NCBI GenBank assembly: GCA_900553175.1
Contig: USCH01000025.1
Span: 1-23,249 of the forward strand
Direction of reading: 5' to 3'
Length of the DNA: 23,249 nucleotides
Origin: an uncultured Alistipes sp.
GTDB taxonomy: Bacteria > Bacteroidota > Bacteroidia > Bacteroidales > Rikenellaceae
Part shown: positions 7,181-15,507 of the stretch, in pieces
How positions within the stretch are numbered: position 1 is the stretch's first letter
How the letters are laid out: every line of letters starts with the position of its first letter
The notes under the pieces: generated by a model
Databases searched by the model: none
Seen by the model: the letters and a program-made list of their open reading frames with translations, nothing else
Told to the model about the DNA's origin: nothing
Translations under genes and position numbers: made by a program

Positions 7181-7195
7181 TGGCACACGGATTGC
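7181..7195 (+). promoter_or_regulatory. Sigma-54 (RpoN) -24/-12 promoter element
   Basis: TGGCAC-ACGGA-TTGC matches the sigma-54 core consensus, with GG and GC exactly 10 nt apart. It lies 38 nt before the ATG at 7234, so transcription would start near 7207 and leave a leader of about 27 nt. No convincing sigma-70-type TAnnTTTG box is present in the same gap. A small inverted repeat, GTGT-GAA-ACAC, at 7143-7153 lies just upstream. The activator site is not identified. Confidence 0.6.
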
Positions 7196-7233
7196 GGCTG
7201 CGAGGGGGAGTAAAAACCAAAACAACGGTACAC

Positions 7234-7806
7234 ATGAAAAAAACTCTTCTCTGTCTGCCCCTGTGTCTGCTTCTGGCGGCGGGTTTTCTGGGCTGCTCCC
7301 AGCAGCGCGAATGGAACCGCGAACAGCGCAAGGCCATGCGCGAAGCGCTGCGCGACTACCGTCAGATGGTCTATCTGAACGATCTGACCGACGACGAATA
7401 CGTGGCTTTCACCGACGGCGTGGCCACCGATCTGGAGACGGCCTATCCGGTCTACACGACCTTCATCGGCATGCCCGGCGTGAACGACACGGTGGACATG
7501 GTGGTGGTGACGACGATCGTGGACGAACTCAACGCCGACGCCCGCAACATGCGGCACATCTACCCCTACCCCTATCTGGTGGCGCAGGGCGTGCTGCCCG
7601 CCGGGCTGGACCACGCGCAGCAGCGCCAGTTCTACAACTGCTTCGCCTACAAGGTCAACAACGCCTATCAGACCATGACGCAGTTCTTCAACGCCGTGCT
7701 GGCCGACACGACCGACCATTCGCGCATCCGCCGCATGGAGAGCGAGTGCGCCAACGATCTCTTCGACTGGACGGTGACCGAAGTGGACATCATCGAGACA
7801 AACTGA
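7234..7806 (+). CDS. Small exported lipoprotein of unknown function
   Basis: 190 aa from the ATG at 7234. MKKTLLCLPLCLLLAAGFLGC is a standard lipoprotein signal with Cys21. The mature part opens with a charged helix (REWNREQRKAMREALRDYRQ), then an acidic stretch with LTDDEYVAFTDGVATDLETAYP. A hydrophobic strand, VDMVVVTTIVDELN, follows, and then LDHAQQRQFYNCFAYKVNNAYQT and a C-terminus with ECANDLFDWTVTEVDIIETN. It looks mostly helical, with one Cys in YNCFAYK and one in ECANDL. I do not recognise the family. It stands alone between divergent and convergent neighbours, with a sigma-54-like element upstream and a hairpin downstream. Base composition and codon use are like the neighbours, so the gene is likely real. 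Confidence 0.8.
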   Translation: MKKTLLCLPLCLLLAAGFLGCSQQREWNREQRKAMREALRDYRQMVYLNDLTDDEYVAFTDGVATDLETAYPVYTTFIGMPGVNDTVDMVVVTTIVDELNADARNMRHIYPYPYLVAQGVLPAGLDHAQQRQFYNCFAYKVNNAYQTMTQFFNAVLADTTDHSRIRRMESECANDLFDWTVTEVDIIETN

Positions 7807-7827
7807 CCGGACTGCCGCGACGAAACG

Positions 7828-7864
7828 ATCGGGCGGGGCTTTTCCGAAAAAAGCCCCGCCCGAT
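7828..7864. terminator. Shared hairpin between convergent genes
   Basis: A 12-bp perfect stem, ATCGGGCGGGGC (7828-7839) with its complement (7853-7864), extended by four A-T pairs toward a 5-nt loop. It lies between the plus-strand lipoprotein (stop 7806) and the minus-strand lipid kinase (stop 7896). Neither side has a long U-run, so termination is inferred from position and stem strength. Confidence 0.65.
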
Positions 7865-7895
7865 TCATCGTACCCGGATGCGGACGCCCGCTCCC

Positions 7896-8888
7896 CTACG
7901 CACTCTCCCCTACGCCTTCTCCCCCGCCGCCGGCATGCGCCCGGTAGAAATCAGCCCCGACGACGATGCGCACGGCCTTGTGCAGCACCGAAAATTCGAG
8001 GGGCGTCTCGCCCAGCAGCTCCCCGTCGACCTCGACCGAGACTTCGGGCGAGGATTCGATGCGGATGCGGCTGCCGCGCTCGCGCAGGATGTGGCGGATG
8101 CGGTAGATGCCGCCGTCGAACAGATACCGGAAGCGGAAAAGCACGTGCCAGAAGTGGATGGGCCGGATGAGCGACAGGTCGAGCATGCCGTCGTCGGCAA
8201 CCGCTTCGGGCAGCTGCTGGATGCCGCCGCCGTTGTACTTGCAGATGCCGACGGCCACCGACAGCAGCAGGTCGTTGTAGACCAGACGGTCGTCGACCCA
8301 CACCTTCATGCCCGTGGACTTGTAGCGGAAGAACGAACGGACGACGCACCACGTATAGCGCCAGCGGCTCGTGCGGCCCTTGCGCCTCAGGTGCGAGACC
8401 CGGCGGACGACATGGGCGTCGAACCCGGCGCCCGCCACGTTGGCGATATACCGGGTCTGGCGGTAGTGCGCCTCCTCGTAGGAGACGACCCCGACGTCCT
8501 GCAAAAACGAATAGCCCTCGGCGATGGCTTTCACGGCATCGCGGTAGCGGTTCGAAATGCCGAACGTGCGCACCCAGTCGTTGCCCGAGCCCACGGCGAC
8601 GACCGCCAGCAGCACCTCGTCGGGCCGCACGTCGCGCTGGATGAAGAGGCCGTTGACCACCTCGTGCAGCGTGCCGTCGCCGCCCACGACGACGATCCGG
8701 CGGTAGCCCTCGCGCACGGCCGCGACGGTCAGCTCCGTGGCATGGAACTTATGCTCGGTGAAAACCGGCTCGCAGAGAATGTGCGCATCGCGCAGATGCT
8801 TGGATATTTGCGGGAAGTCGTCCAGCCCGCGGCCGCCTCCGGCCACGGGATTGACGATCGCAAACCATTTGTCGCCCGGCGTCTCCAC
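7896..8888 (-). CDS. Diacylglycerol kinase-family lipid kinase (GTG start)
   Basis: Cytoplasmic or membrane-associated lipid kinase of the DagK/YegS type, 330 aa. The DAGK catalytic domain is clear: AIVNPVAGGGRG (about 9-20), VVVGGDGTLHEVVNGLF near 66-82 containing the GGDGT nucleotide loop, VVAVGSGNDWVRTFG, then the C-terminal beta-rich lobe with AGAGFDAHVV, DGMLDLSLIRPI and a final EVDGELLGETPLEFSV. Translation starts at GTG (8888-8886); there is no ATG before the conserved AIVNP strand. The start is 6 nt after the pepD stop, so it is the last gene of a five-gene operon. The exact lipid substrate (diacylglycerol, undecaprenol or a sphingoid lipid) cannot be told from sequence. Confidence 0.88.
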   Translation of the reverse strand: METPGDKWFAIVNPVAGGGRGLDDFPQISKHLRDAHILCEPVFTEHKFHATELTVAAVREGYRRIVVVGGDGTLHEVVNGLFIQRDVRPDEVLLAVVAVGSGNDWVRTFGISNRYRDAVKAIAEGYSFLQDVGVVSYEEAHYRQTRYIANVAGAGFDAHVVRRVSHLRRKGRTSRWRYTWCVVRSFFRYKSTGMKVWVDDRLVYNDLLLSVAVGICKYNGGGIQQLPEAVADDGMLDLSLIRPIHFWHVLFRFRYLFDGGIYRIRHILRERGSRIRIESSPEVSVEVDGELLGETPLEFSVLHKAVRIVVGADFYRAHAGGGGEGVGESA

Positions 8889-8894
8889 GATCGG

Positions 8895-10358
8895 TCACTT
8901 TTCGGGGGCGTTGCGCAGGGTCTGCACGAGAAAATCGTAGAACCGGGCCACCGAGGCGATCTCGACCTTCTCGTCGGGCGAGTGGGGATAGCAGATCGTC
9001 GGGCCGAACGAAATCATGTCCAGACCGGGATAGTTGCTGCCGATGATGCCGCACTCCAGACCGGCGTGGATGGCCGTGACGGCGGGCCGGCGGCCGTAGA
9101 GCTGCTCGTAGGAGGCGGTCATCGCATGCAGGATGGGCGACGAGAGGTCGGGGTTCCAGCCGTCGTAGCTGCCCGTGAGCTCGGTGCGGGCTCCGGCCAG
9201 CGAGAAGACGGCCGCAATGGCGCGGCCCAGCGCCTCTTTCTCGCTGCGGACCGAACTGCGCAGCAGGCATTGCAGCTGCACGCTGCGGCCGTCGGAGACC
9301 ACGCGCGCCAGATTGGTCGAGGTCTGAACCAGCCCGGGCATGGAGACCGACATGCGCACCACGCCGTCGGGGCAGCCGACGACGGCTTTCGTCAGGCGCG
9401 AAGCCACCTCGGCGGGAATGATCCCGGCGGGCATGCCGCAGGGGTCGAGCCGCACCTCGATCGCATCCTCGATGCCGGCGAATTCGGCGGCGACCGTCTT
9501 TCCATAGGCTTCGACGGCCCCGGCGAACATCTCCAGACGGTCGGCCGGAACCAGCACCGCAGCCGCGGCCTCGCGCGGAATGGCGTTGCGCAGACCGCCG
9601 CCGTCGACCGACGCGAGGAGAAGGCCCGACCTTTCGGCCTCGGCATCCAGCAGCCGGAAAAGCAGCTTGTTGGCATTGGCCCGCTGCTCGACGATCTGGA
9701 TGCCCGAGTGGCCGCCCTTCAGGCCCCGGACCGTCAGGCGCACGGCCTCGAAATCGCCCGCGGGAACGGGGGCTTCGGCGTAGTCGAAGCGGATGTTGGC
9801 GTCGAGACCTCCGGCGCAGCCCACGTAGAGTTCGCCCTCGGTCTCGGAGTCGAGGTTCAGCAGGATGTCGCCCTGCAAAAGGCCCGCCCTGAGACCGAAA
9901 GCGCCATCCATGCCGGTCTCCTCGGTGGCGGTGAAGAGGGCTTCGAGAGGGCCGTGGACCAGCGAATCGTCCTCCAGGACGGCCAGAATGGCTGCCGCGC
10001 CGATGCCGTCGTCGGCCCCCAGCGTTGTGCCGTCGGCCGTGACCCATTCGCCGTCGACATAGGCGTCGATCGGGTCGGTGAGGAAGTCGAACGTCTTGTC
10101 GTTGTTCTTCTGCGGCACCATGTCGAGGTGGGCCTGGAGGACGATCCCCTTGCGGCGCTCCATGCCGGGCGAGGCGGGCTTGCGGACGTAGACGTTGTGC
10201 GCCTCGTCCTCGAGGCATTCGAGACCGCGGGAGCGGGCGAAGTCGAGCACGTACTGCCGGATGCGCTCCTCGTGGCCCGAAGGCCGCGGAATGCGTGCGA
10301 TGGCGGCGAAATGTTTCCAGACGAGCGCCGGTGTCAGCGCAGAGAGATCTCTGTTCAT
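8895..10358 (-). CDS. pepD: Aminoacyl-histidine dipeptidase (M20 family, PepD)
   Basis: Cytosolic zinc dipeptidase that cleaves dipeptides, classically Xaa-His such as carnosine. The 487-aa length is normal for PepD. Metal-site motifs appear in order: QAHLDMV (first His/Asp, about 80-86), LGADDGIG (bridging Asp), TATEETGMDGAFGL (catalytic Glu pair), and LDSETEGELYVGCAGG. GGHSGIQI follows, at the dimerisation lid. The C-terminal metal His is in TAIHAGLECGIIG with DMISFGPTICYPHSPDEKVEI downstream. The ATG at 10358 overlaps the phoH stop by four bases, so the two are translationally coupled. Confidence 0.93.
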   Translation of the reverse strand: MNRDLSALTPALVWKHFAAIARIPRPSGHEERIRQYVLDFARSRGLECLEDEAHNVYVRKPASPGMERRKGIVLQAHLDMVPQKNNDKTFDFLTDPIDAYVDGEWVTADGTTLGADDGIGAAAILAVLEDDSLVHGPLEALFTATEETGMDGAFGLRAGLLQGDILLNLDSETEGELYVGCAGGLDANIRFDYAEAPVPAGDFEAVRLTVRGLKGGHSGIQIVEQRANANKLLFRLLDAEAERSGLLLASVDGGGLRNAIPREAAAAVLVPADRLEMFAGAVEAYGKTVAAEFAGIEDAIEVRLDPCGMPAGIIPAEVASRLTKAVVGCPDGVVRMSVSMPGLVQTSTNLARVVSDGRSVQLQCLLRSSVRSEKEALGRAIAAVFSLAGARTELTGSYDGWNPDLSSPILHAMTASYEQLYGRRPAVTAIHAGLECGIIGSNYPGLDMISFGPTICYPHSPDEKVEIASVARFYDFLVQTLRNAPEK

Positions 10359-11344
10359 GGTTTTTTCGTATTGATCGTTGAATTTTCAGTTTCGGACGCG
10401 ACCCGGTCGAAGGCCTCGACGATGAGCTTGACCAGCTCGTGGCGCACGATGTCGCAGCGGTCGAACTCCACGATGCCGATGCCGCGGACCGGCCGCAGCA
10501 GCTCCATGGCCCGCACGAGACCGCTGTCGCTGCGGCGCGGCAGGTCGATCTGCGTGACGTCGCCCGTGACGATGAAACGTGCGTTGCGCCCCATGCGCGT
10601 GAGGAACATCTTGATCTGCGGCAGAGTGGTGTTCTGCGCCTCGTCGAGGATGACGAAGGCGTTGTCGAGCGTGCGGCCGCGCATGTAGGCCAGCGGCGCG
10701 ATCTGCACGGTGCCCTCCTCGATGTATTTGGCCAGCTTGGCCGGAGGGATCATGTCGTTGAGCGCATCGTAGAGGGGCTGGAGGTAGGGATCGAGCTTCT
10801 CTTTCATGTCGCCGGGCAGGAAGCCCAGCTTCTCGCCCGCCTCGACGGCCGGACGCGTGAGGATGATGCGCCGCACCTGCCGCTCGCGGAGCGCCCGCAC
10901 GGCCAGCGCGATGGCCGTATAGGTTTTGCCCGAGCCGGCCGGACCCACGGCGAAGAGCAGGTCGTTCCTGTCGTAGAGCTCGACCAGCCGCCGCTGGTTG
11001 GGCGTCCGGGCCCGGACGATGTTGCCGTTGTTGCCGTAGAGGATCACGTCCTTGTCGAGCGGCGGTTCGGGAAGGTCGACGGCATTGCCCGAAAAGCATT
11101 GGTCGACGACCTCGGAGGAGATATGGCCGTACTTGAGGTAATAGGCCGCAAGTCCCTCGATCCGTTTGCGGAAGCGCCCGACTTCGGTCTCCGAGCCGAA
11201 GACCCGGAGCGCCGATCCCCGGGCGACGATCCGCAGCGCGGGATGGAGCGACTTGATGCGGTCGAGGTAGACGTTCTGCGGCCCGTAGAGCTCGCGGGGA
11301 TCGACCCCTTCGATTTCGATTTCGGTTCCGGAAGGTTGCGTCAT
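10355..11344 (-). CDS. phoH: PhoH family ATPase
   Basis: Cytoplasmic P-loop ATPase of the PhoH family, 329 aa, related to RNA-linked helicase-like proteins. The N-terminal KH-like segment (LRIVARGSALRVFGSETEVGRF, about 37-58) precedes Walker A GPAGSGKT at 134-141. Then come LTRPAVEAGEKLGFLPGD (PhoH signature, about 162-179), DEAQN at 234-238 (Walker B) and FIVTGDVTQIDLP. The ATG at 11344 is six codons upstream of the first conserved residues and 5 nt after the stop of the barrel gene. The open frame extends far upstream on this strand, but those residues overlap the neighbouring genes in another frame. The biological role of PhoH in Bacteroidetes is not established. Confidence 0.93.
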   Translation of the reverse strand: MTQPSGTEIEIEGVDPRELYGPQNVYLDRIKSLHPALRIVARGSALRVFGSETEVGRFRKRIEGLAAYYLKYGHISSEVVDQCFSGNAVDLPEPPLDKDVILYGNNGNIVRARTPNQRRLVELYDRNDLLFAVGPAGSGKTYTAIALAVRALRERQVRRIILTRPAVEAGEKLGFLPGDMKEKLDPYLQPLYDALNDMIPPAKLAKYIEEGTVQIAPLAYMRGRTLDNAFVILDEAQNTTLPQIKMFLTRMGRNARFIVTGDVTQIDLPRRSDSGLVRAMELLRPVRGIGIVEFDRCDIVRHELVKLIVEAFDRVASETENSTINTKKP

Positions 11345-11349
11345 GGGAT

Positions 11350-11952
11350 TCAAAAAAGATAGCCGAAATTCAAGGCGATGTTGTAGCTGCCGAGCTTGTC
11401 GAGCGTGGTGCCGGCGGCATCGGGCAGCACCACGTCGCGTTTGCTGCGGAACTGGCCGTTGTAGCGCAGATCGATGAGCAGGTGGCGCATGACAACCACG
11501 CCGGCGCCCACCGTGAAGGAGAGCGAGGGGCGGATGCGGCCGAAGTCGAGCAGATCGCCGCCCGACTTCTGCTTGCAGTCGTTCATGACCGTGAAGACGG
11601 GGCCCGCGAAGATGCGCACGGGGCGCAGCAGACGCAGCGAGGCGAGCACCGGAATGTCGATCGAGTTGGAGCGGAGGTTGATCTCGTCCATCCCCTCGGG
11701 ACGGATGCGCAGCCCCTGGCGCACGTAGAGGATCTGGGGCTCGACGGCCACGGCGCCCAGGTTCAGCCCCAGCGTCATGCCGGCCTGCCAGCCCAGCTTG
11801 TTGCGGATGTCGGTGCGGTCCATGTCGGTCTTGTAGTCGGGGACGCTCAGACCTCCGAGCACGCCCCACTCCACCCTGACGCGGGGCGTCCGGGCCGAAG
11901 CAGCCGCAAAGGTCGTAAGGGTCAGCAGCAGGAGAAGCGTTTTGCGCAGCAT
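11350..11952 (-). CDS. PorT-like outer-membrane beta-barrel protein
   Basis: Exported 200-aa protein with a Sec signal (MLRKTLLLLLTLTTFAAASA) and no lipobox Cys. The mature part alternates in short amphipathic strands (VEWGVLGGLSVPDY, WQAGMTLGLNLGAVAVEPQILYV, SIDIPVLASLRLLRPVRIFAGPVF, LSFTVGAGVVVMRHLLIDLRYNGQF) and ends in SYNIALNFGYLF. The terminal Phe after alternating residues is a typical outer-membrane beta-signal. Size and pattern fit the small 8-stranded barrels annotated as PorT family. It starts 21 nt after the MFS stop and ends 5 nt before phoH. No specific function can be assigned. Confidence 0.82.
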   Translation of the reverse strand: MLRKTLLLLLTLTTFAAASARTPRVRVEWGVLGGLSVPDYKTDMDRTDIRNKLGWQAGMTLGLNLGAVAVEPQILYVRQGLRIRPEGMDEINLRSNSIDIPVLASLRLLRPVRIFAGPVFTVMNDCKQKSGGDLLDFGRIRPSLSFTVGAGVVVMRHLLIDLRYNGQFRSKRDVVLPDAAGTTLDKLGSYNIALNFGYLF

Positions 11953-11973
11953 GGTTCGAAAAAAGGATTGGGT

Positions 11974-13128
11974 TCAACGTCGTTTGTTGTTCAGGCGGAC
12001 CGCCGCCCAGAGCATATAGCACACGCAGCCGATGACGAACAGCATGCCCCAGCGGGCGTCGCCCATGAGGCGGATGATCGCCCCGCAGACGGGTCCGGAG
12101 AGGGCGCCGGCCGAAATGGCGAGAATCATGAGGCCCGAGATGCCGTTGGCATGCGCGGGTTCGGCCTTGGTGGCCACGGCATAGAAGGTGGCGAAGACGC
12201 AGGCCATGGCGAAGCCCAGCACGCCGACGGCGGCATAGACGGCGAGCCGGTCGCGCACGAAGAGCAGCACGAGGCAGAGCGCCAGCGCAGCGGCCATGTT
12301 CCAGCGCAGGTATCCCACGTCGGAGCGGCGGGCGAGCACCCAGGCGCCGACGAGCGTGCCGACGATGCGGCAGGCATAGAAGCCCGTGGTGGTGAGCATC
12401 GACGAGGGGCTGTCGATCAGACGCCCCGACAGGAAGCCGATGCCCACGTCGGCGGCGATGAAGGCCGCGACGCCCAGCGCCGAAATCAGCACCGCGGGAT
12501 TGCGCAGCAGGCGGAAGCAGTCGGACAGACGGGCGGCACGCTCTGCGCCGCGGGGTTCGGGAACGGAGGTGAGTTGCAGCCACACGCCGCCCGCCAGCGT
12601 CAGCACGGCATAGAGAGGCAGCAGCAGACGCCACGAGCCCGTGGCGGCGACAAGGGCCGTGACGATCGGGGCCAGCAGCAGGAGCGACAGGTTGCGGAAA
12701 ATCTGCCCGACGGTCAGGTAGCTCGTCATGCGTTCGCCCGGCACGATGGTGGCCAACAGGGGGTTGACGGCCACCTGGACGACCGTGTTGCCGATGCCCA
12801 GCAGGCCGAAGCCCGCGAAATACCACCCCAGCGCGCACCCCTCCCCGGCCAGGTAGGGCAGCATGAGCCCCGCGACCGTGAAGGCGTAGCCGATCAGGGC
12901 CGCGGACTTGCGGCCGATGCGGTTCATGAGCGCGGCGACCGGGATCGAAAGCAGCAGGAACCACAGAAAGACCATCGTCGGCAGGAAGCTCACGGCCCGC
13001 TGCGCCGACGCGGGAAACTCCGCGGCGATGCGCACCGTGATGGGGGCCACGATGTCGCAGAATCCCATGATGAAAAAGCCCGCAAGAACGGGTCCCAGCA
13101 GGCGTCTGTCCACTTCGGAATGGTTCAT
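11974..13128 (-). CDS. MFS transporter
   Basis: Inner-membrane secondary transporter of the major facilitator superfamily with about 12 hydrophobic segments, 384 aa from the ATG at 13128 (387 from the ATG at 13137). The characteristic loop between helices 2 and 3 reads NRIGRKSAALIG. Helix 1 reads GPVLAGFFIMGFCDIVAPIT, and the C-half has GFYACRIVGTLVGAWVLARR. The layout resembles the FucP-like sugar/proton symporters of Bacteroidetes, but no substrate residues can be assigned. The promoter box at 13148-13155 predicts transcription from about 13141, so the ATG at 13128 is preferred because 13137 would be nearly leaderless. It is the first gene of the operon MFS - barrel - phoH - pepD - lipid kinase. 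Confidence 0.87.
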   Translation of the reverse strand: MNHSEVDRRLLGPVLAGFFIMGFCDIVAPITVRIAAEFPASAQRAVSFLPTMVFLWFLLLSIPVAALMNRIGRKSAALIGYAFTVAGLMLPYLAGEGCALGWYFAGFGLLGIGNTVVQVAVNPLLATIVPGERMTSYLTVGQIFRNLSLLLLAPIVTALVAATGSWRLLLPLYAVLTLAGGVWLQLTSVPEPRGAERAARLSDCFRLLRNPAVLISALGVAAFIAADVGIGFLSGRLIDSPSSMLTTTGFYACRIVGTLVGAWVLARRSDVGYLRWNMAAALALCLVLLFVRDRLAVYAAVGVLGFAMACVFATFYAVATKAEPAHANGISGLMILAISAGALSGPVCGAIIRLMGDARWGMLFVIGCVCYMLWAAVRLNNKRR

Positions 13129-13147
13129 GTCTCGCATTATATTCGGT

Positions 13148-13155
13148 CAAAGTTA
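13148..13155 (-). promoter_or_regulatory. Promoter -7 box of the MFS operon
   Basis: On the minus strand TAACTTTG, an exact TAnnTTTG match, 10-20 nt before the first possible ATG codons. The -33 region holds a T-run but no TTG at the expected distance. Confidence 0.65.
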
Positions 13156-13307
13156 CGTTTTTTTCGGAAAAACCGCGTGCGCGACGCGAAAAAAATCGCG
13201 GCGGGCCGGACATTCCGCCTCCCGAAAGCGGCGCGGCGGGAGTGTCGGAGAGGCTGCCGCGGCACGTTTTTTCGGCACCGGAGCAGGGAGTTTCCGCATT
13301 TTTTCGC

Positions 13308-13315
13308 TACATTTG
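13308..13315 (+). promoter_or_regulatory. Promoter -7 box of the antiporter gene
   Basis: TACATTTG, an exact TAnnTTTG match; transcription would begin near 13322, about 13 nt before the ATG at 13335. The -33 element is not clear. Confidence 0.65.
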
Positions 13316-13334
13316 TGCAAATACAGCGCAAAAC

Positions 13335-15440
13335 ATGTACCCCATTCTGTCGGATCTGCCCGTCACCCTTCCGCTCGAGGACCCGATTCTCAAGTTCATG
13401 CTCATCATGGCCATCGTGCTGGCGGCGCCGCTCCTGCTCAACAAACTGAAAATACCCTACCTGCTGGGGCTCATCATCGCCGGAGCGGTGATCGGACCCC
13501 ACGGGCTGAATCTGGTGCTGCGCGACAGCAGCATCATCCTTTCGGGAACGGCGGGACTGCTCTACATCATGTTCCTCTCGGGGCTGGAGATGGACATGAA
13601 CGATTTCCGCCGCAACGGCTGGCGCAGCGCCGTATTCGGGCTCTACACCTTCGCCGTGCCGATGCTCTTCGGCATCGTGGCCGGGTATTTCATCCTCGGC
13701 TACCCGATCGGCTCGTCGGTGCTGCTGGCCGGGCTGTTCGCCTCGCAGACCCTGATCGCCTACCCCATCGTCAGCCGGCTGGGCATCACGCGCGACAAGG
13801 CCGTGACCATCGCCGTGGGCGGCACGATCATCACCGACATGCTGGCCCTCATGGTCCTGACCGTGGTCGTCGGACTCTCCACGGGAGAGACCGGCAGCGA
13901 CTTCTGGCTCCGCTTCGGCGCATCGGTCGCGGCATGCGTGGCGGCCATCGTCGTGCTCTTCCCGCTGCTGGGGCGCTGGTTCTTCAAACGGTGCAGCGAC
14001 AGCATCTCGCAATACGTGTTCGTGCTGGTGATGGTCTTCCTGGGGGCTTATCTGGCCCAGGCGGCCGGGCTCGAACCCATCATCGGAGCCTTCCTCGCGG
14101 GACTGGCCCTGAACCGGCTCATCCCGAAGACTTCGCCGCTGATGAACCGCATCGAATTCGTGGGCAACGCCATCTTCATCCCGTTCTTCCTCATCGGCGT
14201 GGGGATGCTCGTCGACTACCGCGCCTTCTTCCGCAGCTGGGAGACGCTGGAGGTAAGCGCCGTGATGATCGTCATGGTGACGGCGGCCAAATACATCGCC
14301 GCCTGCCTCACGCAGCGGACTTTCCGCCTCTCGCGCGACCAGCGCACGCTGCTCTTCGGCCTGAGCAGCGCCCACGTGGCGGCGACGCTGGCCGCCGTGA
14401 TGGTGGGCTACAGCGTCATCCTGGGCTACACGCCCGAGGGCGAGCCGATCCGCCTGCTCGACGAGGCGGTGCTCAACGGCACGATCCTCATGATTCTGGC
14501 CACCTGCACCATCTCGACCTTCGCCACGCAGCGCGGCGCCCACCTCATCGCCCTGAAGGGGGCGCAGGGCGAGGAGCGGAACGCGGGCGAGCACGTGCTC
14601 ATCCCCGTGGCCCGCAAGGAGGAGATCGGCGAACTGGTGGGGCTGAGCATCGCGCTGACCAAACAGAAATACCGCAGCCTCTACGCCCTCAACGTGATCG
14701 ACAACCGCAGCGACGACCCCGAGCTGAAGAAACGGGCGCAGGAGCTGCTCGACGCGGCGGCGGTGGCGGCCGCAGCCGCCGACATGCACATGCACCGGCT
14801 GCTGCGCTACGACGTGAACACGGTGAACGCCATCGTCAGCGCCGTGCGCGAACGCAACATCACCGATCTGGTGCTGGGCATGCACCGCAGCGCGCCGGGT
14901 CAGGGACGCCCCCTGCCCGTGCCGGGCGGAGCCATCGGCACGCCGCTGGGCAAGACGCTCACCGCCGTGCTGGCGCAATGCGCCGTCACCACGTTCATCC
15001 TCCGCCCCGTGCAGCCCTTCACGACGATCCGCCGCCATGTGGTGGTCGTACCCCGCCGGGCCGAGCAGGAGGCGGGATTCCGGGCCTGGCTGCTGCGCAT
15101 CCGCCATCTGGCGCACGACACGGGCGCCGGGCTGGTGTTCCGCGCGCCGGAAAGCACGATCGTCCACCTGAAAGGACACCGCCGCCGCAAGGACATCGCC
15201 CGCTACGAAGTCTGCGAGGCCGGTTGGGAGAATCCCGCGGCGCTGCTGCCCGAAATGCGGAGCGACGAATGTCTGTGGGTGGTGATGAGCCGCCGCGACC
15301 GCATCTCCTACCAGCCCGGAATGGGGCGCATGCCGGGCTATCTGGAGGAGAGGCTCGCAAGGAACGGTTTCGTGCTGGTCTATCCCGTTCAGACGGGCAC
15401 CGAGGAGCAGCAGAGCGTCTTCAACATGAACCTGGGGTAA
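13335..15440 (+). CDS. Cation/proton antiporter (CPA2 type) with C-terminal cytoplasmic tail
   Basis: Inner-membrane monovalent cation/H+ exchanger, 701 aa. Residues from about 15 to 400 form the exchanger domain with some 12 hydrophobic segments, including LLLNKLKIPYLLGLIIAGAVIGPHGL and the CPA2-like YIMFLSGLEMDM. The core helix reads SVLLAGLFASQTLIAYPIVSRLG, followed by VGGTIITDMLALMVLTVVVG with the TD pair and AAGLEPIIGAFLAGLALNRLIP. After about residue 420 the chain is soluble (HVLIPVARKEEIGELVGLSIALTKQ onward) and resembles one or two UspA-like nucleotide-binding domains. No TrkA-N motif (GxGxxG) was seen. The ATG at 13335 follows a good promoter. It is transcribed away from the MFS operon; the next gene is convergent. 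Whether it moves Na+ or K+ cannot be decided. Confidence 0.9.
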   Translation: MYPILSDLPVTLPLEDPILKFMLIMAIVLAAPLLLNKLKIPYLLGLIIAGAVIGPHGLNLVLRDSSIILSGTAGLLYIMFLSGLEMDMNDFRRNGWRSAVFGLYTFAVPMLFGIVAGYFILGYPIGSSVLLAGLFASQTLIAYPIVSRLGITRDKAVTIAVGGTIITDMLALMVLTVVVGLSTGETGSDFWLRFGASVAACVAAIVVLFPLLGRWFFKRCSDSISQYVFVLVMVFLGAYLAQAAGLEPIIGAFLAGLALNRLIPKTSPLMNRIEFVGNAIFIPFFLIGVGMLVDYRAFFRSWETLEVSAVMIVMVTAAKYIAACLTQRTFRLSRDQRTLLFGLSSAHVAATLAAVMVGYSVILGYTPEGEPIRLLDEAVLNGTILMILATCTISTFATQRGAHLIALKGAQGEERNAGEHVLIPVARKEEIGELVGLSIALTKQKYRSLYALNVIDNRSDDPELKKRAQELLDAAAVAAAAADMHMHRLLRYDVNTVNAIVSAVRERNITDLVLGMHRSAPGQGRPLPVPGGAIGTPLGKTLTAVLAQCAVTTFILRPVQPFTTIRRHVVVVPRRAEQEAGFRAWLLRIRHLAHDTGAGLVFRAPESTIVHLKGHRRRKDIARYEVCEAGWENPAALLPEMRSDECLWVVMSRRDRISYQPGMGRMPGYLEERLARNGFVLVYPVQTGTEEQQSVFNMNLG

Positions 15441-15507
15441 AACCGTCTGTCATCGGCGGCGCTCCGGGCACCGTCGGCGACAGGCGATTCCGGCAAATGC
15501 CGTTCGA

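Noticed and set aside
7166..7182. Possible TAnnTTTG box near ACGCTTTG upstream of the 7234 gene
   Set aside because: The TA pair is missing; the sigma-54 element overlapping its end is a much better match.
7158..10688. 1176-aa plus-strand open frame
   Set aside because: It is a shadow of the lipid kinase, pepD and phoH genes. High GC at third codon positions removes stop codons on the opposite strand; no domain is visible.
10355..13213. 952-aa continuous minus-strand frame including PhoH
   Set aside because: Only its last 329 residues are PhoH; the rest overlaps the barrel and MFS genes in the wrong frame, so it is not a fusion protein.
13137..15179. 680-aa minus-strand frame opposite the antiporter
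   Set aside because: His/Asp/Gln-rich composition typical of antisense to a membrane protein; no motif, while the plus strand encodes a clear CPA2 exchanger.
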